A DNA stretch of 64,000 bases from Sclerodactyla briareus (GCA_026419785.1 JAODTK010003710.1:62001-126000); one strand, 5' to 3'; positions 1-13,837 are shown, counted from the stretch's first letter. Notes: generated by a model from the letters alone, not told the origin. Made by a program: numbers and translations.

Positions 1-545
1 TATCCTTAGCTTGCGCAGAACTTAGCTATGCATGCAGTATCATTAGCTAGCTGCAATATAATATCTATGCGGCATTATCCTTAGCTTTGCTGCAACAGCC
101 TCGCTATAACAGCAGCTGAGCAATACACCAAAAATGTTTGCTGAGATTTCCAATCTATAGAACATCAATTTCAAACACACAGCAAGTGTTCCCACTGGTA
201 TCTTTTCGGGAGACACTGTAGAAGCTAAAAACTTACATTCTACAGGGGGACTTCGGCATTCTACAAGTGCATTTGAGTTCACAGACGAAGACAGTCCCAT
301 GCATCGATTGCCGAACTATATTCCTGGAAGAAAAAGAAGAAAAGAGGACGAAAAAACTCGGGCTGCTGCTTCATTTTCCCCCAAGGTGAATGGTAGGCTG
401 AAAAATGTCACACTCTAGATTACAATGGACCTGTGATGGGCAAAATGGCACAATGACAAGGGGGACATGCAAACCTCATTCCCATCTTAGGATGTTCACG
501 CATTGGCCGCCTTGTTGAGTTGTTCATTTTATAATTAAAGGCAAT
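1..545. repeat. Diverged direct repeat, copy 1
   Basis: 'cacacagcaagtgttcccac', 'ttcattttcccccaaggtga', 'atggtaggctgaaaaatgtc', 'tggcacaatgacaaggggga' and 'gccttgttgagttgttcatt' recur in the same order at 1660-2170. No coding signal is seen. Confidence 0.65.
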
Positions 546-1659
546 GGTCATGTAAATTGAAGGGACTATTGGTACTTTCTATTATTTAAATTATGACAGC
601 TGAAACCACAAAACGGGACGGTTCTTGAATCGTAGACTGTGAAATACAGTAACCCCACACTCTCTCCCCCACAGAGGAAAGAGCACCCTCCACCTCCCAG
701 ATGTAAACACCCCCCCCAACCCAGGGACCCCCCAGGGGGCGGGACGGTTAGAGAAAAGGGACTCTCGTGAAACCGGAGGGGAAAAGAAACGGGGCATGGG
801 TAGGGAGGGGAGGAGTGAACCCGGACTCGCACAACATGAGCAACAAATTAGTCCCTAAAGTACAGGCCCCTCCCAAAAAAAGTGTCAAGAAGACAATTTC
901 AAGTCCGGACCTAACCATAACACAAGTGCCATTTTGTGCAAATTAATGGTAGGCTAACCAGAAGACAAACAAGGGCTCATACGTAGGTGATGGCCACAAA
1001 GACATGGTAACCAGAATGAGCGTTTAGGCTGACCAAAAAGAGAATTTCAAGCACCAAATCTGAGCCACACCGACAGCTTGGCTGGCAAAATGAGAATGCC
1101 GATTGGGGTGGCCAACCTGACTCTGGGTATGAAGAAGATGCCAGATTTGAAACAATTGCATGGCTAAGAGCATTGTAGAAAGTAGATCCCCAGACCCAAT
1201 GTCAACCGAATCGAGTGTGTACTAAATAAGGCGCAATCAGGTATAGCAAAGTTTTGCCTTGTTAACATAAGGGGAGACTGCAAAGCCCGGAAAACAAAGT
1301 GTAAGGTAGAACATTCATTTCGAAATTTGTACCAAACAAATACAAAATCGATCACTGGAATATTAAGTAGAATCTCATCAATTTCAAGAGAATACCTTTT
1401 TTGTTCTCATGGGCACAAAAATGCAGCATTACGGTGTGAGGTCTATGGGCAGATTTTGATCATCCCCCCATTATGATAGCTTCTCAAATCCACAAAAGTA
1501 AAAGAAATAGCTCCACAAGGCAACATGCGGAACTTCAAATTGGGGGTGTGAGGTTTCGACGGTGAGGGATAGGCAAATCTGTTACATGGACCATTGGCCT
1601 TAGATAAAAAAATTTAAAAAATCCTTCGATTGACGCAAAGTTGTGAGCTACCCATAGTT
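546..1659. other. No gene seen; C-rich/G-rich patch at 650-830
   Basis: Between the two repeat copies nothing codes convincingly. A GC-rich patch at 650-830 includes C-runs and a small inverted CCCCCC-AGGGGG. The open frames there come from low-complexity sequence. Confidence 0.5.
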
Positions 1660-2170
1660 TTCAGGGATGCGTGGTAGGCTCGCAACGCTGCACGTGCAGC
1701 ATTACCAGTAAGACCACAATTTTGCCGAGATTCCAGCTATCACATATTTGTAAAACACACAGCAAAATGTTTGCAGGTGTCTTTTCCTGGGAAGAGGACT
1801 GTATGAGCTTAAAAGGAATACCAGGAGGCGACGAAACTTCCCATTCTGGAGGGTGGGGTTTGATGAGAATTTTCTCATAGGGAGATGCAATTACATTCTG
1901 GGAAGAGTCTAGGTGCATGCAAGGGCTTCAAGTCAACAAATTTAGGTCACTTAAAACATTTAGTGCAGAACTGTATCCCAGAAAAAACAAACCCAACAGG
2001 CTGCTGTTTTTCCCCCTAGGGTAAATGGTAGGATGAATGAATCCACACTTCCAATAACAAGTGAACATGGAAAGATATATGGCACAATTTACGAGGGGGA
2101 CATGTCAACATCATACCTATCGCAAAGCATGCCGGCCTTATTGAGTTGTCCAATTTTTAATTGATAAATT
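1660..2170. repeat. Diverged direct repeat, copy 2
   Basis: This is the partner of 1-545, about 1.6 kb downstream. Matches include 'aaacacacagcaaaatgttt', 'ctgtttttccccctagggta', 'atggtaggatgaatgaatcc' and 'ggccttattgagttgtccaa'. The two may be members of a longer array whose rest lies outside the window. Confidence 0.65.
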
Positions 2171-3046
2171 TTGCTTGATTGACCCCGATTTGAAAGCTAA
2201 TCATAGACTCGTCCAATTAGGAATTCTCTAATCCAGAGAGATGTGTGGTAGCAGTCACAATAATGAAATCAAGATGGGATTCTCCTTTTATATCTGAGAG
2301 GTTGCTTGCTGCAGAGAAGGGTGGGAGAGAGGGGTGTTATGAATGATAATCTCAATTTGTTAAAGAATTAACAATAAGATATATACAAGGCGATCGCCCC
2401 AAGTGTCTCGCCTGGTTGCGCGGATCAGTGTTTCATCAATAGGCACCATGCAAACAGTTTACAAGGAGAATTTAATGTGTTGCTTTAAGGTTATGGTATA
2501 GCATTTAACACCCTACAATCAGTGATCAATTCAAATTCGTAAGGGGGACTGATTATGGACAATGTCTACAAGGAGTGAAGAAGTATAAGTTTGTGGAAAT
2601 GGACTAAGATCGCCTAAATTAGGCAAATTAGAAACAATATTCAACTCTATTGACGCAATTTGCTCATTTCACATATCCAGGACCACACTAATACATGGGA
2701 ATTCAAACTTGACCATTTGCATGTAATGAAACAATTTATACACACGGGCATAAACCCCCAGGGACTCGAGTCAATGTTATGTTACATTTTGGGGAAATAA
2801 TAAGGTTAGACCATACCTCAAGCTTCAGGAAAGTCAAAACCAACTTTTGAAATTTGGGAAACCACCATGCAAAATAGGACCACTGAATGACCTCCAGAGT
2901 GTACTCCACCCTATGTGAATATACAATTTTGATATGAGAATAACACAAAGTGCCTATTCCAGAATATGAGTGGTGATGAATGAAAAAAAATCTGACGACA
3001 TTGTGAATTTGCATAAATTAGCAAATTAGACGACTCAATTACCATA
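2171..3046. other. Unassigned AT-rich sequence
   Basis: No exon, RNA gene or repeat could be supported here. A minus-strand open frame at 2736-3014 has no splice or start support. Confidence 0.5.
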
Positions 3047-3186
3047 TTGACGCTGAAAATCTAGTCAGTACATCTACTTCATATCAAGAATTATCTATGG
3101 GCCAAACCAAGTCACCACAGCCACCTACGGTTCATCTGTAATTTGCTAACGAGCCTGAACAATAGATTACCTAAATGAGCTCATTA
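3047..3186 (+). repeat. Flanking repeat, left copy
   Basis: 'gacgctgaaaatctagtcag' through 'cagccacctacggttcatct' and 'aacgagcctgaacaatagat' match 14439-14590 in order and orientation. It lies just before the ~590-bp array. Confidence 0.75.
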
Positions 3187-3234
3187 CCGGACTAACTAGA
3201 CCCGCCTGGCGGTTAGACAGCACACCAACTTATA

Positions 3235-6030
3235 TATCCCCACTTTGCCAATAACCAGTTTCTATGTTTTGGCCTGTAACTCTAAAAAGCAACATTTATT
3301 CAAGACTCAACCTTAACCACATGACCACCAGACAGAGGTCAAATTGAGGTTAGAGGTCACACCAATGCAGGTCAACAATTATAATCACAATGGTGAACCA
3401 TCCAGCCTTTACAGATATCAATTCTCCGAAAGTTACGGCCAGGAACAGTTTTTGAACCTAAGTGAACTTGAATACCTTAATGAACATGGCAGTTTTTATG
3501 AAAATTGGAACTCTCCATGTGTACATCGCACTCCTAAGAGCATTCTGTATTCTGATAACACGCCAGTGCTATTTGCAAAAAAGTTATTAAATCAGTTTTT
3601 GACCCCTACGTTACGTTTAATGACCTTCAATGACATGCGGTTTTTATAAAAATTGTTACTTCCAGTGATGCATCCACTCCTAGAGGCATATTATATGCCA
3701 TTCCAAACACGCCTAAGTTATTGCGGAAAGAGGAAAGAGCTATAAAATTAAACTTTGACCAATTGTAACTACCAAAGGATGCGTCCGATCGAAGCGGGAG
3801 TTGGTTTCCTCCATAAAGCACACAAAGGGTCTATACACATATCCAAAAAAACCAGTTTCTATTTTTTTTGCCCGTAACTCCTTAAATAAAGACCTTTATT
3901 CAAGACTCAACCTGAACCACATGAACACCCGGCAGAGGTCAAATTGGGGTCAGAGGGTACACACATGAGGTCAACATGATATCACAATGGTGAACTTCCG
4001 CCTTCACAGATATTCAATTTTCCGATTAGGGCCAGAAAACAGTTTCTGACCCTTCAGTGACCTTGAAGACTTTAAGACATGGCAGTTTTCATGAAAAATT
4101 GTAACTATCCAGGTGATACATCAACTCAGGAGCATTTGCTTGATGAAACATGCACAGTGCTATTGCAAAAAAGTACTTAAAATCAGGTTTTGACCCATAC
4201 GTGACCTTTGATAACTTCAATGCCATGGCGGTTTTTATAAAAATTGTTACTCTCCATGTGAGCATCCATCTAGAAGCATATGCATTCAATGAACATGCCT
4301 AATGTTATGCCGAAAAAAGATATTAAATTTAACTTTGACCCCTGTAAATACCTCAACAGTGAGTGTCCGATCAAAGAGGGAGTTGGTTCTCCCCCCATAA
4401 CGCACACAAAGGTCTATCCAATATCCAAAAATGACCGGTTTCTATTTTTTGCCCGAAACTCTTAAATAAGCACATTATTCAAAACTTAAACTTTAACCAC
4501 CGACAAGAGGTCAAATTGAGGTCAGAGGGCACACACATTTTTTTTTGTTTTTGCAGGTCAACAATATATGACAAATGGTGAACCTTCCAAGCTTCACAGA
4601 TATCATCTCCGATTATCGCCAGCAAAGTTTTTGACCCTTATAGTGACTTGGATGACCTTCAAGACCATGACCGTTTTCATAAAATGTAAACTCTCCATCT
4701 GATACATCCAATCCTAAGAGCATTTTGCATTCTGATAACACGCCCACGGCTATGCCAAAAAAAGTTATAAAAATCAGTTTTTGACCCATTAAGTGCCCTT
4801 CAATGACACGGCGGTTTGTTTTTTTAAATTGTTACTCTCCATGTGAGATCAACTCCAGAAGCATATTGCTCCAATGAACACGCCTAATGTTATTGTAAAA
4901 AAAAGCTATTAAATAAACGTTGACCCCTTGTAACTACCAAAGTATGCTCTCCGATCGACGAGGAGAGTTGGTTTTCCTCATAAAGCACACAAAGGTCTAT
5001 TCACATATCCACAAAAACCAGTTTCTTTTTTGCCCTGTAACTCCTTAAATAAAATAAGCACATTTATTCAAGACTCAACCTTTACCACATGACCAACCCG
5101 ACAGAGGTCAATTGAGGTCAGAGGTCACACCCAGCAGGTCAACAAAATTATATCAAAGTTGAATCCTCCCAGCTTCACAGATATTCAATCTCGATTAGGC
5201 CAGAAAACACGTTGTTGACCTAAGGGACCTGAATGACCTTAATGACAGGCAGTTTTTATGAAAAAATGGTAACTATCCATTGAGACATTCACTTCCTAGG
5301 ACATTTTGCATTCTGATTGAACATGCCCAGTGTAATTGCCAAAAAGACGAACATTTTTTACCCCTACGTGACCTTGTGACCTTCAATGACATGGCGGTTT
5401 TTATAAAAATTGTTACTCTCCATGGATGCATCCACGCTAAAGGGCATATGCAATTCCAATTGAACACGCCCTAAGTGATTGCGAAAAAGCTAATAAATGA
5501 AACTTTGACCCCTTGTAACTACAAAGTAGTGTCAGATCGAAGAGGGGAGTTGGTTCTCCTCAACATTAAAGCACACCAAAGGTCTATCACATATCCAAAA
5601 AATAACCAGTGTCTATTTTTTTTGCCCGTAACTCCTTAAAAAGCACATTTATTCAAGACTCAACCTTTAACCAAATGACCACCCGACGAGGTCAAATTGA
5701 GGTCAGAGGCACACAGATGCAGGTCAACAATATATCACAATGGGTGAACCATCCAGCCTTCACAGATATTCACTTCTCCGCTATCGCCAGAACAACCGTT
5801 TTGACCCCTTCGTGGACCTGAATGACCTTCAAGACTTGACAGTTTTTATGGAAAATTGTAATCTCCATGTGATACATCACTCCTAGGAGATTTTGCATTC
5901 TGCATTGAACACGACCTGCTATTGCCGAAAAAGTACCAAAATTCAGTTTTTGACCTCAAATTAACTTTAAGACCTCCGATGACCATGACCATTTATAAAA
6001 AATGTAACCCTACATGGGTTAACCCTGTCC
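3235..6030. repeat. Tandem array, ~590-bp unit, about 4.7 copies
   Basis: The phrase 'aaccagtttctattttttgc' followed by 'ccgtaactcctt' recurs near 3250, 3852, 4434, 5020 and 5605, giving intervals of about 580-600 bp. Each unit also holds 'gacagaggtcaaattgaggt', 'tcacagatattcaattctcc', two 'tttttgaccc...tgacct' lines and 'gcggtttttataaaaattgt'. Copies differ by many single-base insertions and deletions. Open frames inside are not conserved between copies, so no protein is supported. Confidence 0.88.
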
Positions 6031-6480
6031 TGAATATAAACCAATATCAGGAAAAGGTCACTGGAAGTTGTGCAGGAACACATACTAGTTGACAGGATAT
6101 GCCATAAGTGACCTTGAATGAACCTTTGATGACATGATGGTTTTTTATGGAAAATGTCTCCTTCCACATGAGGTACACACTGTCCTGAAATTTCAAACAT
6201 TGACCAAGCAATGTCATTGTAAGTTGTCTCCAAAACTATTAGTTTTTGTCCATAAGTGACTGAATGACTTTGATGACATGTCAGTTTTTAGTGAAAAAGG
6301 TTACTCTCGATGAGATGCACGCAGTCCTACAGGCTATGTATCTTCAAAGTATACTGCGATGCTATTGCCAACAAGAAAACAAAGTTGTGTAGTGATCCTT
6401 GCATAACGATATAAACTTTTTTGACAACTTGTCGGAACAGCCTGGTCGCAGAATTTTAACAGTGCAGTACTGTCACTGTG
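6031..6480. repeat. Diverged repeat related to the 5' part of the ~915-bp array
   Basis: 'cactgtcctgaaatttcaaa', 'tgtcattgtaagttgtctcc', 'ttagtttttgtccataagtg' and 'tcgatgagatgcacgcagtc' here recur at 10905-11080 in the same order and orientation. The block forms a bridge between the two large arrays. Confidence 0.75.
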
Positions 6481-6547
6481 ACGTGGTTTATAAAAAATGT
6501 AATGTTGGGTGGCCTGACTTAGAACATTGACTGGCCGCCATCGGTTT

Positions 6548-6912
6548 ACACAATGCGCTTAAGCAGCCGTTTCCATGCAATGCGGACGGTGCGGGCCGCG
6601 GACAACGCGAGTGACCCGTTCATGCACGCGGGCGGGGGGCGTTGGCTCGAAATCCGCACCCTAGTGTGTATCTGCGCTATATAAGACCGTGTAGCTACTA
6701 TGATTTGTGTTATTATTGGTATATCATTTTTATAATGTATTATATAATTATAGTATTATTTATCAAACACCGGCGCATAGGCCCATAGTGTTAAACCTAA
6801 ACACGGTGTTTAGTTTCTTAGAACCATTGTTCTAAATGTCAACGATAGCGCTTTACTCGCAGGGTCCGCTTGCCCGCCCCCCCGGCAGCGTGCATGAAAC
6901 GCTGGCTAAGGG
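6548..6912. mobile_element. Foldback/MITE-like element with ~60-bp imperfect terminal inverted repeats
   Basis: The left arm (about 6548-6625) contains 'cttaagcagccgtttccatg', 'gacaacgcgagtgaccc' and 'ttcatgcacgcgggcggggg'. The reverse complement of the right arm (about 6843-6912) reads 'cttagccagcgtttcatgca', then 'ggaccctgcgagtaaagcgc'. The two align along most of their length. The 230-bp centre is AT-rich and non-coding. The arms are strongly GC-rich compared with the surroundings. No transposase is present, so it would depend on another element. Confidence 0.65.
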
Positions 6913-9900
6913 GGCTCCAATTAAATGCAAGAGATGCTATAAATTGTATGAACTATTTTTAAATTTCAACATTTGCTCCAAATAAATGATGCCTAGTAAA
7001 GCATAACAATACATTCTTGACAAAATGCCTAAAAAAGACAAGGGGTATACAGTCTCTTCCACATATAGGCTTGAGTGACAGAATGCAAACTGTCACCTGT
7101 GTTGATGGTTTCCCAGCATGCACATGAAACCTTTCTCTGTAATATAAATTGCAAAATTTGTGAAGATTGCTAAGCGAGCAGTCGTAATAGTAAAGTAAGG
7201 ACTCTGATTTCAGTGTTATGCACCCACGCAGAGAGTCAGCAGATAATGAATTAAGGGAGCAGATCCCGGAGCACGGCCATACATGGAAACCTGGTGGATA
7301 TTACAATGACTTCCAGACAAAGAATCAGTGGAAAAAGTAACACTCAGGCTTAGCCCTAGGCTAACGACTCAGGCCTAGCCCACACCTACATGAAAACATT
7401 GGCTGAACATGGGTGTACAAATTCCATATCAGTCTATAGGTTCGCTAGGTCTACGCTAGGCATAATGCTAGGATATACATGATTACACCAACCTCGGCCT
7501 ATGACTACTCCTAGGCTTATCACAATTACAATTTGGTTGGATGAGTTGTATATCTTCACCCAAGCAAGGAGTTTGCAATCGGTGGTGTCTATCCATGTCT
7601 TAAAAGCCACAAGGTCACGCAGGTGAGGTCAAAGGACAATACAAATGAGTCAGAGCCGTCCAATAGAAGCATAAGCAAATGGCATAGGCCCTAACCTCCC
7701 CAACTCCTTACTTCATTAAGCAGGAGTACATGAATTAGAACAAAGGGGAGGAGGTGGAGGGTTTCGATTAGGACTGTTATTTTTAGCCCAGGGCCTTCAA
7801 AAGTAGCCGGTCACCGGCGGCAAATCGCCGCCTAGAGCAGTATTTGCCGCCGCCTACTTTACCGAATGATCAAAAAATAATTAACAACATGTCTCCATTA
7901 TCTAAAAAGTCGAACCGCATTTGAGTGCCATAATATGTGTCATTAAAAAAGCAAGACTTTTGTTGTTGCGGTAAGGTTTGGACTAAAAGACTCACGAATG
8001 TCGCGATAGTAGAGGAAACCACAGCCATACATACCGTACGAGCTTCCATGGATCGACCGCTTCGCTGCTCACGGATTAATTATCCATTGTGCAATTACGA
8101 TTGGACTGCATGCACGTGTGGGAGATCAAGAGCAAGTCCACATACGGCCGACAATAGGAGATAATTCTCGATTCCCGCAATCACACAAAATCCACAAGAA
8201 AATAATCATATGCGGGAAATTCCCACACAAAGTTCTACCATAAGAATTGCATAGGTAAACTTAGTACCGATAAAAAGTTTAACATCAACACGATCTTGGT
8301 ACATCATGCACAATATGCATTCTAAAATAAGTGTGTCATAAAAATAACAACTGAAAGAAAATACAACATCTTTAGGGTCTACTGCGAACCGTGCACACGT
8401 ATCTAACGCTGTGTGTTACGACTGGAGTTGATTGATTTTTCGCCGAAGAAACTGGTGCATACACAACATCATCATATTATGAGCAGCTGGTACAAATTCA
8501 CTGTCAAAAAACGTTTTAAAAACTCTTCAATCTGAAATCTCTCAGAAATCATCAAATTATGTGAAACAGGAGTAAGGTTAATCATACCTTTTTGCAAAGA
8601 TTAGGACATGTTATTTACCAGGTGCCTTCAGACAGTCGTTTTTGCTTTAGGCTTAGTGGAGTCTCTGTACAAAGTCAGCTAGTCAACAACCTAGGCACAC
8701 GTTGGCTATCTTGGTGAAATAGCAAAATGTAACTTTTGTTTTAAGAAAATCTTCTCGCAATACAATCTTGTCTTATAATAACACACACTTTGGAAAATAT
8801 TGCCGTGGCATGATTTGCCTTCGGCGGCATCAGTGGCATTGCTATGGGATTTTGGGGAAGCACAAAAGGCATTCCATTATGTGGCATACCGTATCCCCCT
8901 ACTAATCTGGGCCCACCTGAAATATGTTTTGCAGTGTGGTCTTATATATATCATTCTTGAAGAAGAAAAAGAAAGACAAATGAAGCAAAATTACCTCAAT
9001 TGATGCAGTGTTATTTGACAATACGAAATTACAACGCACAAAATAAAAAATCACTTACCCCTAAGTGTACCCACCAATTTTTAGCGAAGTAAATTGTTCA
9101 AACTTCTAGCAAAGATTGCACTATTTTGCTCTAGGCACCCCTCAAGAATAACAAAATTTCCCAAAGGGGACACCCCTCCCCTTATACCCTCCCCTATGTC
9201 AGCGATCATAAGACGTACCCTCCTACTCACTGACATGTAGCCTGCTACTTGTGAATAAAATGAATGTCCCTGTTAGCCTGACCTAGTTTTGCTCCTTTCT
9301 CTTGGGTGCTCACAGATGACTACAGTTGTTTCAGCATGCTCTCACACAGTGTCACACCTACCCATATTTCACGCAATTTGACGTTTGTGAGATATCAATT
9401 ACATGAACAGAATATGTTTGTTTTTAGTTTGGCCTATGCCCAATTTGCAAGTTGCCCCCAAAGGTTAACTGGCCTGTCTGGACCTGTTTTCTGTAATTAC
9501 GATATTCCCACTTATCAATTTTGGGAAATAGGGTTCATCTACCCATTGGGGCGATGCCCTTCGTGTTTTGGGGAATTCCCTCCGCCCTCCCCCCCCCCCC
9601 CCCCACCACCCCCCCCCAGAACCCAAAACCCCTCCAAAAAAAATTTACACCCTGTATGCCTATGCTTGCTATGCAGGGAGGGCATGGCCCCACTTCCTTA
9701 AATTTTGATACCTTGGTGTTTTTGGGACAACACATTGGGTCCAGTAATGTATGGGAATTTGAGGGAATGGATTCTGCACACCACAGTTGGGCGCACGCTA
9801 ACTGCCTGGCATCACCACGCCACTGAGTATAAGCCCTATACTGCTTACCACAGCATTTTACTCTCACTCTGAAATCACATATCCAAAAGTACACATCCTG

Positions 9901-10895
9901 TCAGGACGCTGTGACCAGGGACACTGTGGCAGCGATCCAACAAACTGTCCCATACGAACCCTACCTTGTGATTCAAAATGGAAAACAGAATGCCTACAAA
10001 AATTGAATTTGCACTTAAAACTAAGGTAAAATTGACCTTGCATCACATGATGTTTATTTGGGAAAATGACCCCCTACCTCATTCACAGTAACCCAAATTA
10101 CAAACATTCATGTTGTATCCTTCCTTAGCATAATATTCGTTTTCAGCACACTGTTCAACTGCCTGTTATACCCCAACTCAAACTAGCTGTGGTCCAAATC
10201 ATGGCCACTGGTCACGGCGGCGGCAGCTACAACACCCAAAACCAAATATCCCGGACACTTCCAGTGTCACGGGGATTCACTATAAGATTATTATAAGAAA
10301 CTTCCAAGAGATCTTCTCTCAATACTATACGATCAATCATAAGATATTCAAGTGATTTGGGTCAATAGTTGAATATCTCCCATTCAGTTTTGACTCAAAT
10401 ACACGACGCAGACAGCCTACTGAAAACAGGGTACCAAAGTTCATGCGAATATTGATCCATGCCAGCCTTTAAAAAGACAAATGTAAAGACATTACATGTA
10501 CTTCCTTCCCAGCCCAATAGACAAACAAGGAGACAGAGCTATACCAGGCCAACCTGAAAATGGTCCTGGGGAGGTCAACTGCTATATGACCCTATCCGCC
10601 CACAGTGCAGGGGCCCATTATTCTTCTAGTAATATCCTCCTTATTTATGAGAGTAGGAGGGGAACCCAGGTCAAGGCTAAATGAATACTATATCAGACAG
10701 CTGTCAGACAGTGTAAATGATATTTGTATCAAACTGGCTGGCCATATTAAAGGACCATGGACTGGTAGTCAAATTGAAATGCGGGGAACACTAAATTACC
10801 TGTGAAAGAGCAGTAGTAAATCATCATAACATTGCTACAAACTCATTAACGCAGTAAATAAGGCAATAATTATCCTTTTGTGACCAGAACAATAC
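6913..10895. other. Unassigned sequence with a poly-C tract
   Basis: Apart from the foldback at 7789-7861, no supported feature is present. A long C tract interrupted by single A occurs at about 9588-9617. Open frames around it (9306-9894, both strands) reflect this low-complexity tract. Confidence 0.5.
7789..7861. mobile_element. GC-rich foldback with hAT-like start
   Basis: The sequence begins CAGGGCCTTCAAAAGTAGCC, which is like the first bases of some hAT elements. AAAAGTAGCC...CGGCGGCAAAT (7798-7825) is mirrored by ATTTGCCGCCGCCTACTTT (7842-7861). It forms a stem with a short loop. A matching far end was not found, so it may be a solitary or truncated element. Confidence 0.35.
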
Positions 10896-11997
10896 CTTAT
10901 GACGTCCATACTGTCCTGAAATTTCAACAATGCCATGCAATGACAATGTAAGTTGTTCCAAAAAAAATTAGTTTTTTGTCCATAAGTGTACTTTGATGAC
11001 CTTTGATGACATGACAGTTTTGATAAAATTTGTTTACTACACTCTCGATGAAATGCCCGCAGTCCTACAAGCATTTGCATCCCAAAGTTTACTGCCGATG
11101 CTGTAATTGGGCAAAAAGTTATCAGAACCAACCTTTGATCCCTTGTAACGGAGAACCAAGTGCCCCGATTGAAACGGGAGTTTTGTTTTGTGTATTCAGC
11201 ACGCAGAGCTCTGTCACATATCAAAAATTGACAGTTTTAATTTTCTTTCTTTCTTTGCCTGTAACTCTAAAAATAGGCACATCTAATCGAGATTTGACCT
11301 TTGACCTTTTGACCTCTCATCAGAGTAGTTTTTTACCCCACTGATTCTATAAAACAACCATGACAAATCACTATGAACATCCTAACTGCACTAAAATTTC
11401 AAATGAAAACTTTGACCTCTGATATCTTCGCAACAAAGGTCAACATGGGTTCAAGTTATGGTCCATTTCGCTCGGAAGGTAAACCTTTGAGATCCAATGG
11501 CCACGAACTTTTATTCGGCCCAAAACATGGGTAAAGGCAAAATGAGGTCAAAGGTCACGACGGATCGGGGTCAACGGTGGAATCACATGGCGCACCTTCC
11601 ACAACCTCTGCAGACATTTGGTTTCAATTTTATGGCCAACAAACTAGTTTTTTACCCCTTTGACCTTTGATGATGATGACCTGTGGATGACATTACCGCT
11701 TATGTTGAATATGATCCTTCTCATCAATCGCACTAGTCCCAAAAGGTCAGCGATGTAGAAACCGTTCTATAGAGTTATTGCCCTTTTGAATATTTCGGAT
11801 TTTGGCCTCTCATTGACCTTTGGTGACCTTTGGCAACAGAAAGAAAAGGGATATCTACACCGCATGACGAACCCACATGCCGCATATGACTTGATACATG
11901 CTTGCGGTTCTCCAGATATCGTCCGGACCAAATTGTCCACATACCACCACACCCACCACACAAGCGGAACACACACCCATACTTGCGTGCCCGCATA

Positions 11998-12023
11998 GAT
12001 TCCTTGGCCGTTGGCAAGGAATC
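11998..12023. repeat. Hairpin closing ~915-bp unit, copy 1
   Basis: GATTCCTTGGCC - GTT - GGCAAGGAATC, an 11-bp stem with near-perfect pairing, followed by A5. It follows the unit's (CA)n tract. Confidence 0.8.
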
Positions 12024-12934
12024 AAAAAGGTATCAAAACCAACCTTGACCCCTCGTAACTTGAAGAACCGCCTCGTGCCACGACTTGAAGCGGTAGTTTG
12101 TTTCGGTTATTCAGCACACAGCGCTCTGACCACTATCCATGAAATTTTGACAAAAATTGACAGTTGTAATTTTACCTTTTCCCTGTACATCGAAATAAAG
12201 CCCTTCCATTCAACAATACTGCCGCTTTGACCTTTTGACCTCTTTTCAGGGGTAGTTTGAACCGCTGATTCTACAAATCACCATGACAAATCACTATAGA
12301 CATCCTAACTGCACTTAATTTCGAATGAAAAACTGGACCTCTGATATCTCACCCCAAGGTCCCATGGGGTCAAATTCGGGTTCTTTCGATCTGGAAGGTA
12401 CCTTGAGATCCGAAATGCCACGAAATTTGCATTCGGTCGGGGCCAAAAACACATGGCCAAGTCAATGAGGTCAAATGGTCACAAAACAGATGGAGGTCAA
12501 CGAGTGAATCTCAATGGTGCACCTTCCAACCCCGGCAGATGTTCGGTTCCCAAGTTATGGCCAACAAAACATTTTTGCCCCTAATTGACCTTTGATAACT
12601 GGATGACATTACCGTCTATGTTTTGCATATGATCCTTCTCATCCATCGCAACTAGTCCCAAAAGGTCAGCGCTGTAGAACCTTGCTAAGAGGAGTTAATT
12701 GCCTTTTTTGATATTTCAGATTTTTGTGGCCTCTACTTGACCTTGGTGACCTTGACGGGCAACAGAGTCAATAGGAATCATCTACACCACATGACGAACC
12801 CACATTCCGAATATGAACCTTGATACTATGCGTGCCGTTCTCAGATATCTCGGAACAAACTGTGTCACAACAGTTACAAATACACAAGCACACACACCAC
12901 ACACGACCAGCAACACATACTTGCGTGACGCATA

Positions 12935-12960
12935 GATTCCTTTGCCGTTGGCAAGGCATC
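12935..12960. repeat. Hairpin closing ~915-bp unit, copy 2
   Basis: GATTCCTTTGCC - GTT - GGCAAGGCATC, followed by A5. It has one mismatch compared with the other copies. Confidence 0.75.
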
Positions 12961-13837
12961 AAAAAGGTATCAAAACAACTTTGACCCTCGTAACTTGAGA
13001 ACCGCGTGCCCGATTAAGCGGGAGTTTGTTTTGTATATTCAGCCACACAGCGCTCTGCCACAATCCTAATTTTAAAAAAATTGACAGTTGTAATTTTCGT
13101 TGCCCTGTAACTCGAAAAGAAGCACATTATTCAACATTGACATTTGACCCGTTTGACCACATTTTCAGGGGTAGTTTGACTGATGATTCTAAAAAATAAC
13201 TGACAACAATTCACTACGAACATCCTAAACTGACCACGTAATTCGAATGAAAAACTGACCTCTGATATCTTCACACACAAAGGTCACAGGGGTCAAATTA
13301 TGGTTCATTGCGATCGGAAGTACCTCTTGAGATCCGAAAAGGGCCACGAAAATTTGATTCGGCCAAAAACATGGCAAAGGTCAAATTGAGGTCAAGGTCA
13401 CACAGATGGAGGTCAACGGAGTGAATCACAATGGTGAACCTTCCAAACATCGGAGGATGTTCGGTTCCCAAGTAGGCAAAAAAAACAGTTTTTGACCCTA
13501 ATGAACTTTGATGACCGGATGGACATTACGGTATTATGTTTGGAATTATCCTCTCATCAACGATCTGTCCCAAAAGGTCAGCGAGGTAGGACCTTGCTAT
13601 AGGCGTTATTGCCCTTTTTGATATTTCAGATTTTGCCTCTCATTGACCTTGGTGACCTTCCCTATGAGGGCAACAGAAAAATAGGAATCATCTACACCAC
13701 ATGACGAAACTCCACTGAGAGATGAAATTGATACATTCGCTTGCGTTCTCCAGATATCGTCCGGACACAATGTGTCACATACACACACCACACACACGTA
13801 CACACAGGACACACACACATAATTGCGTGACCCGCTA

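Noticed and set aside
590-850. Possible antisense tRNA-like B box in a GC-rich patch
   Set aside because: No A box at the right distance, and the patch is low-complexity.
9306-9894. Overlapping frames on both strands with Pro or Gly runs
   Set aside because: They are caused by the interrupted poly-C tract.
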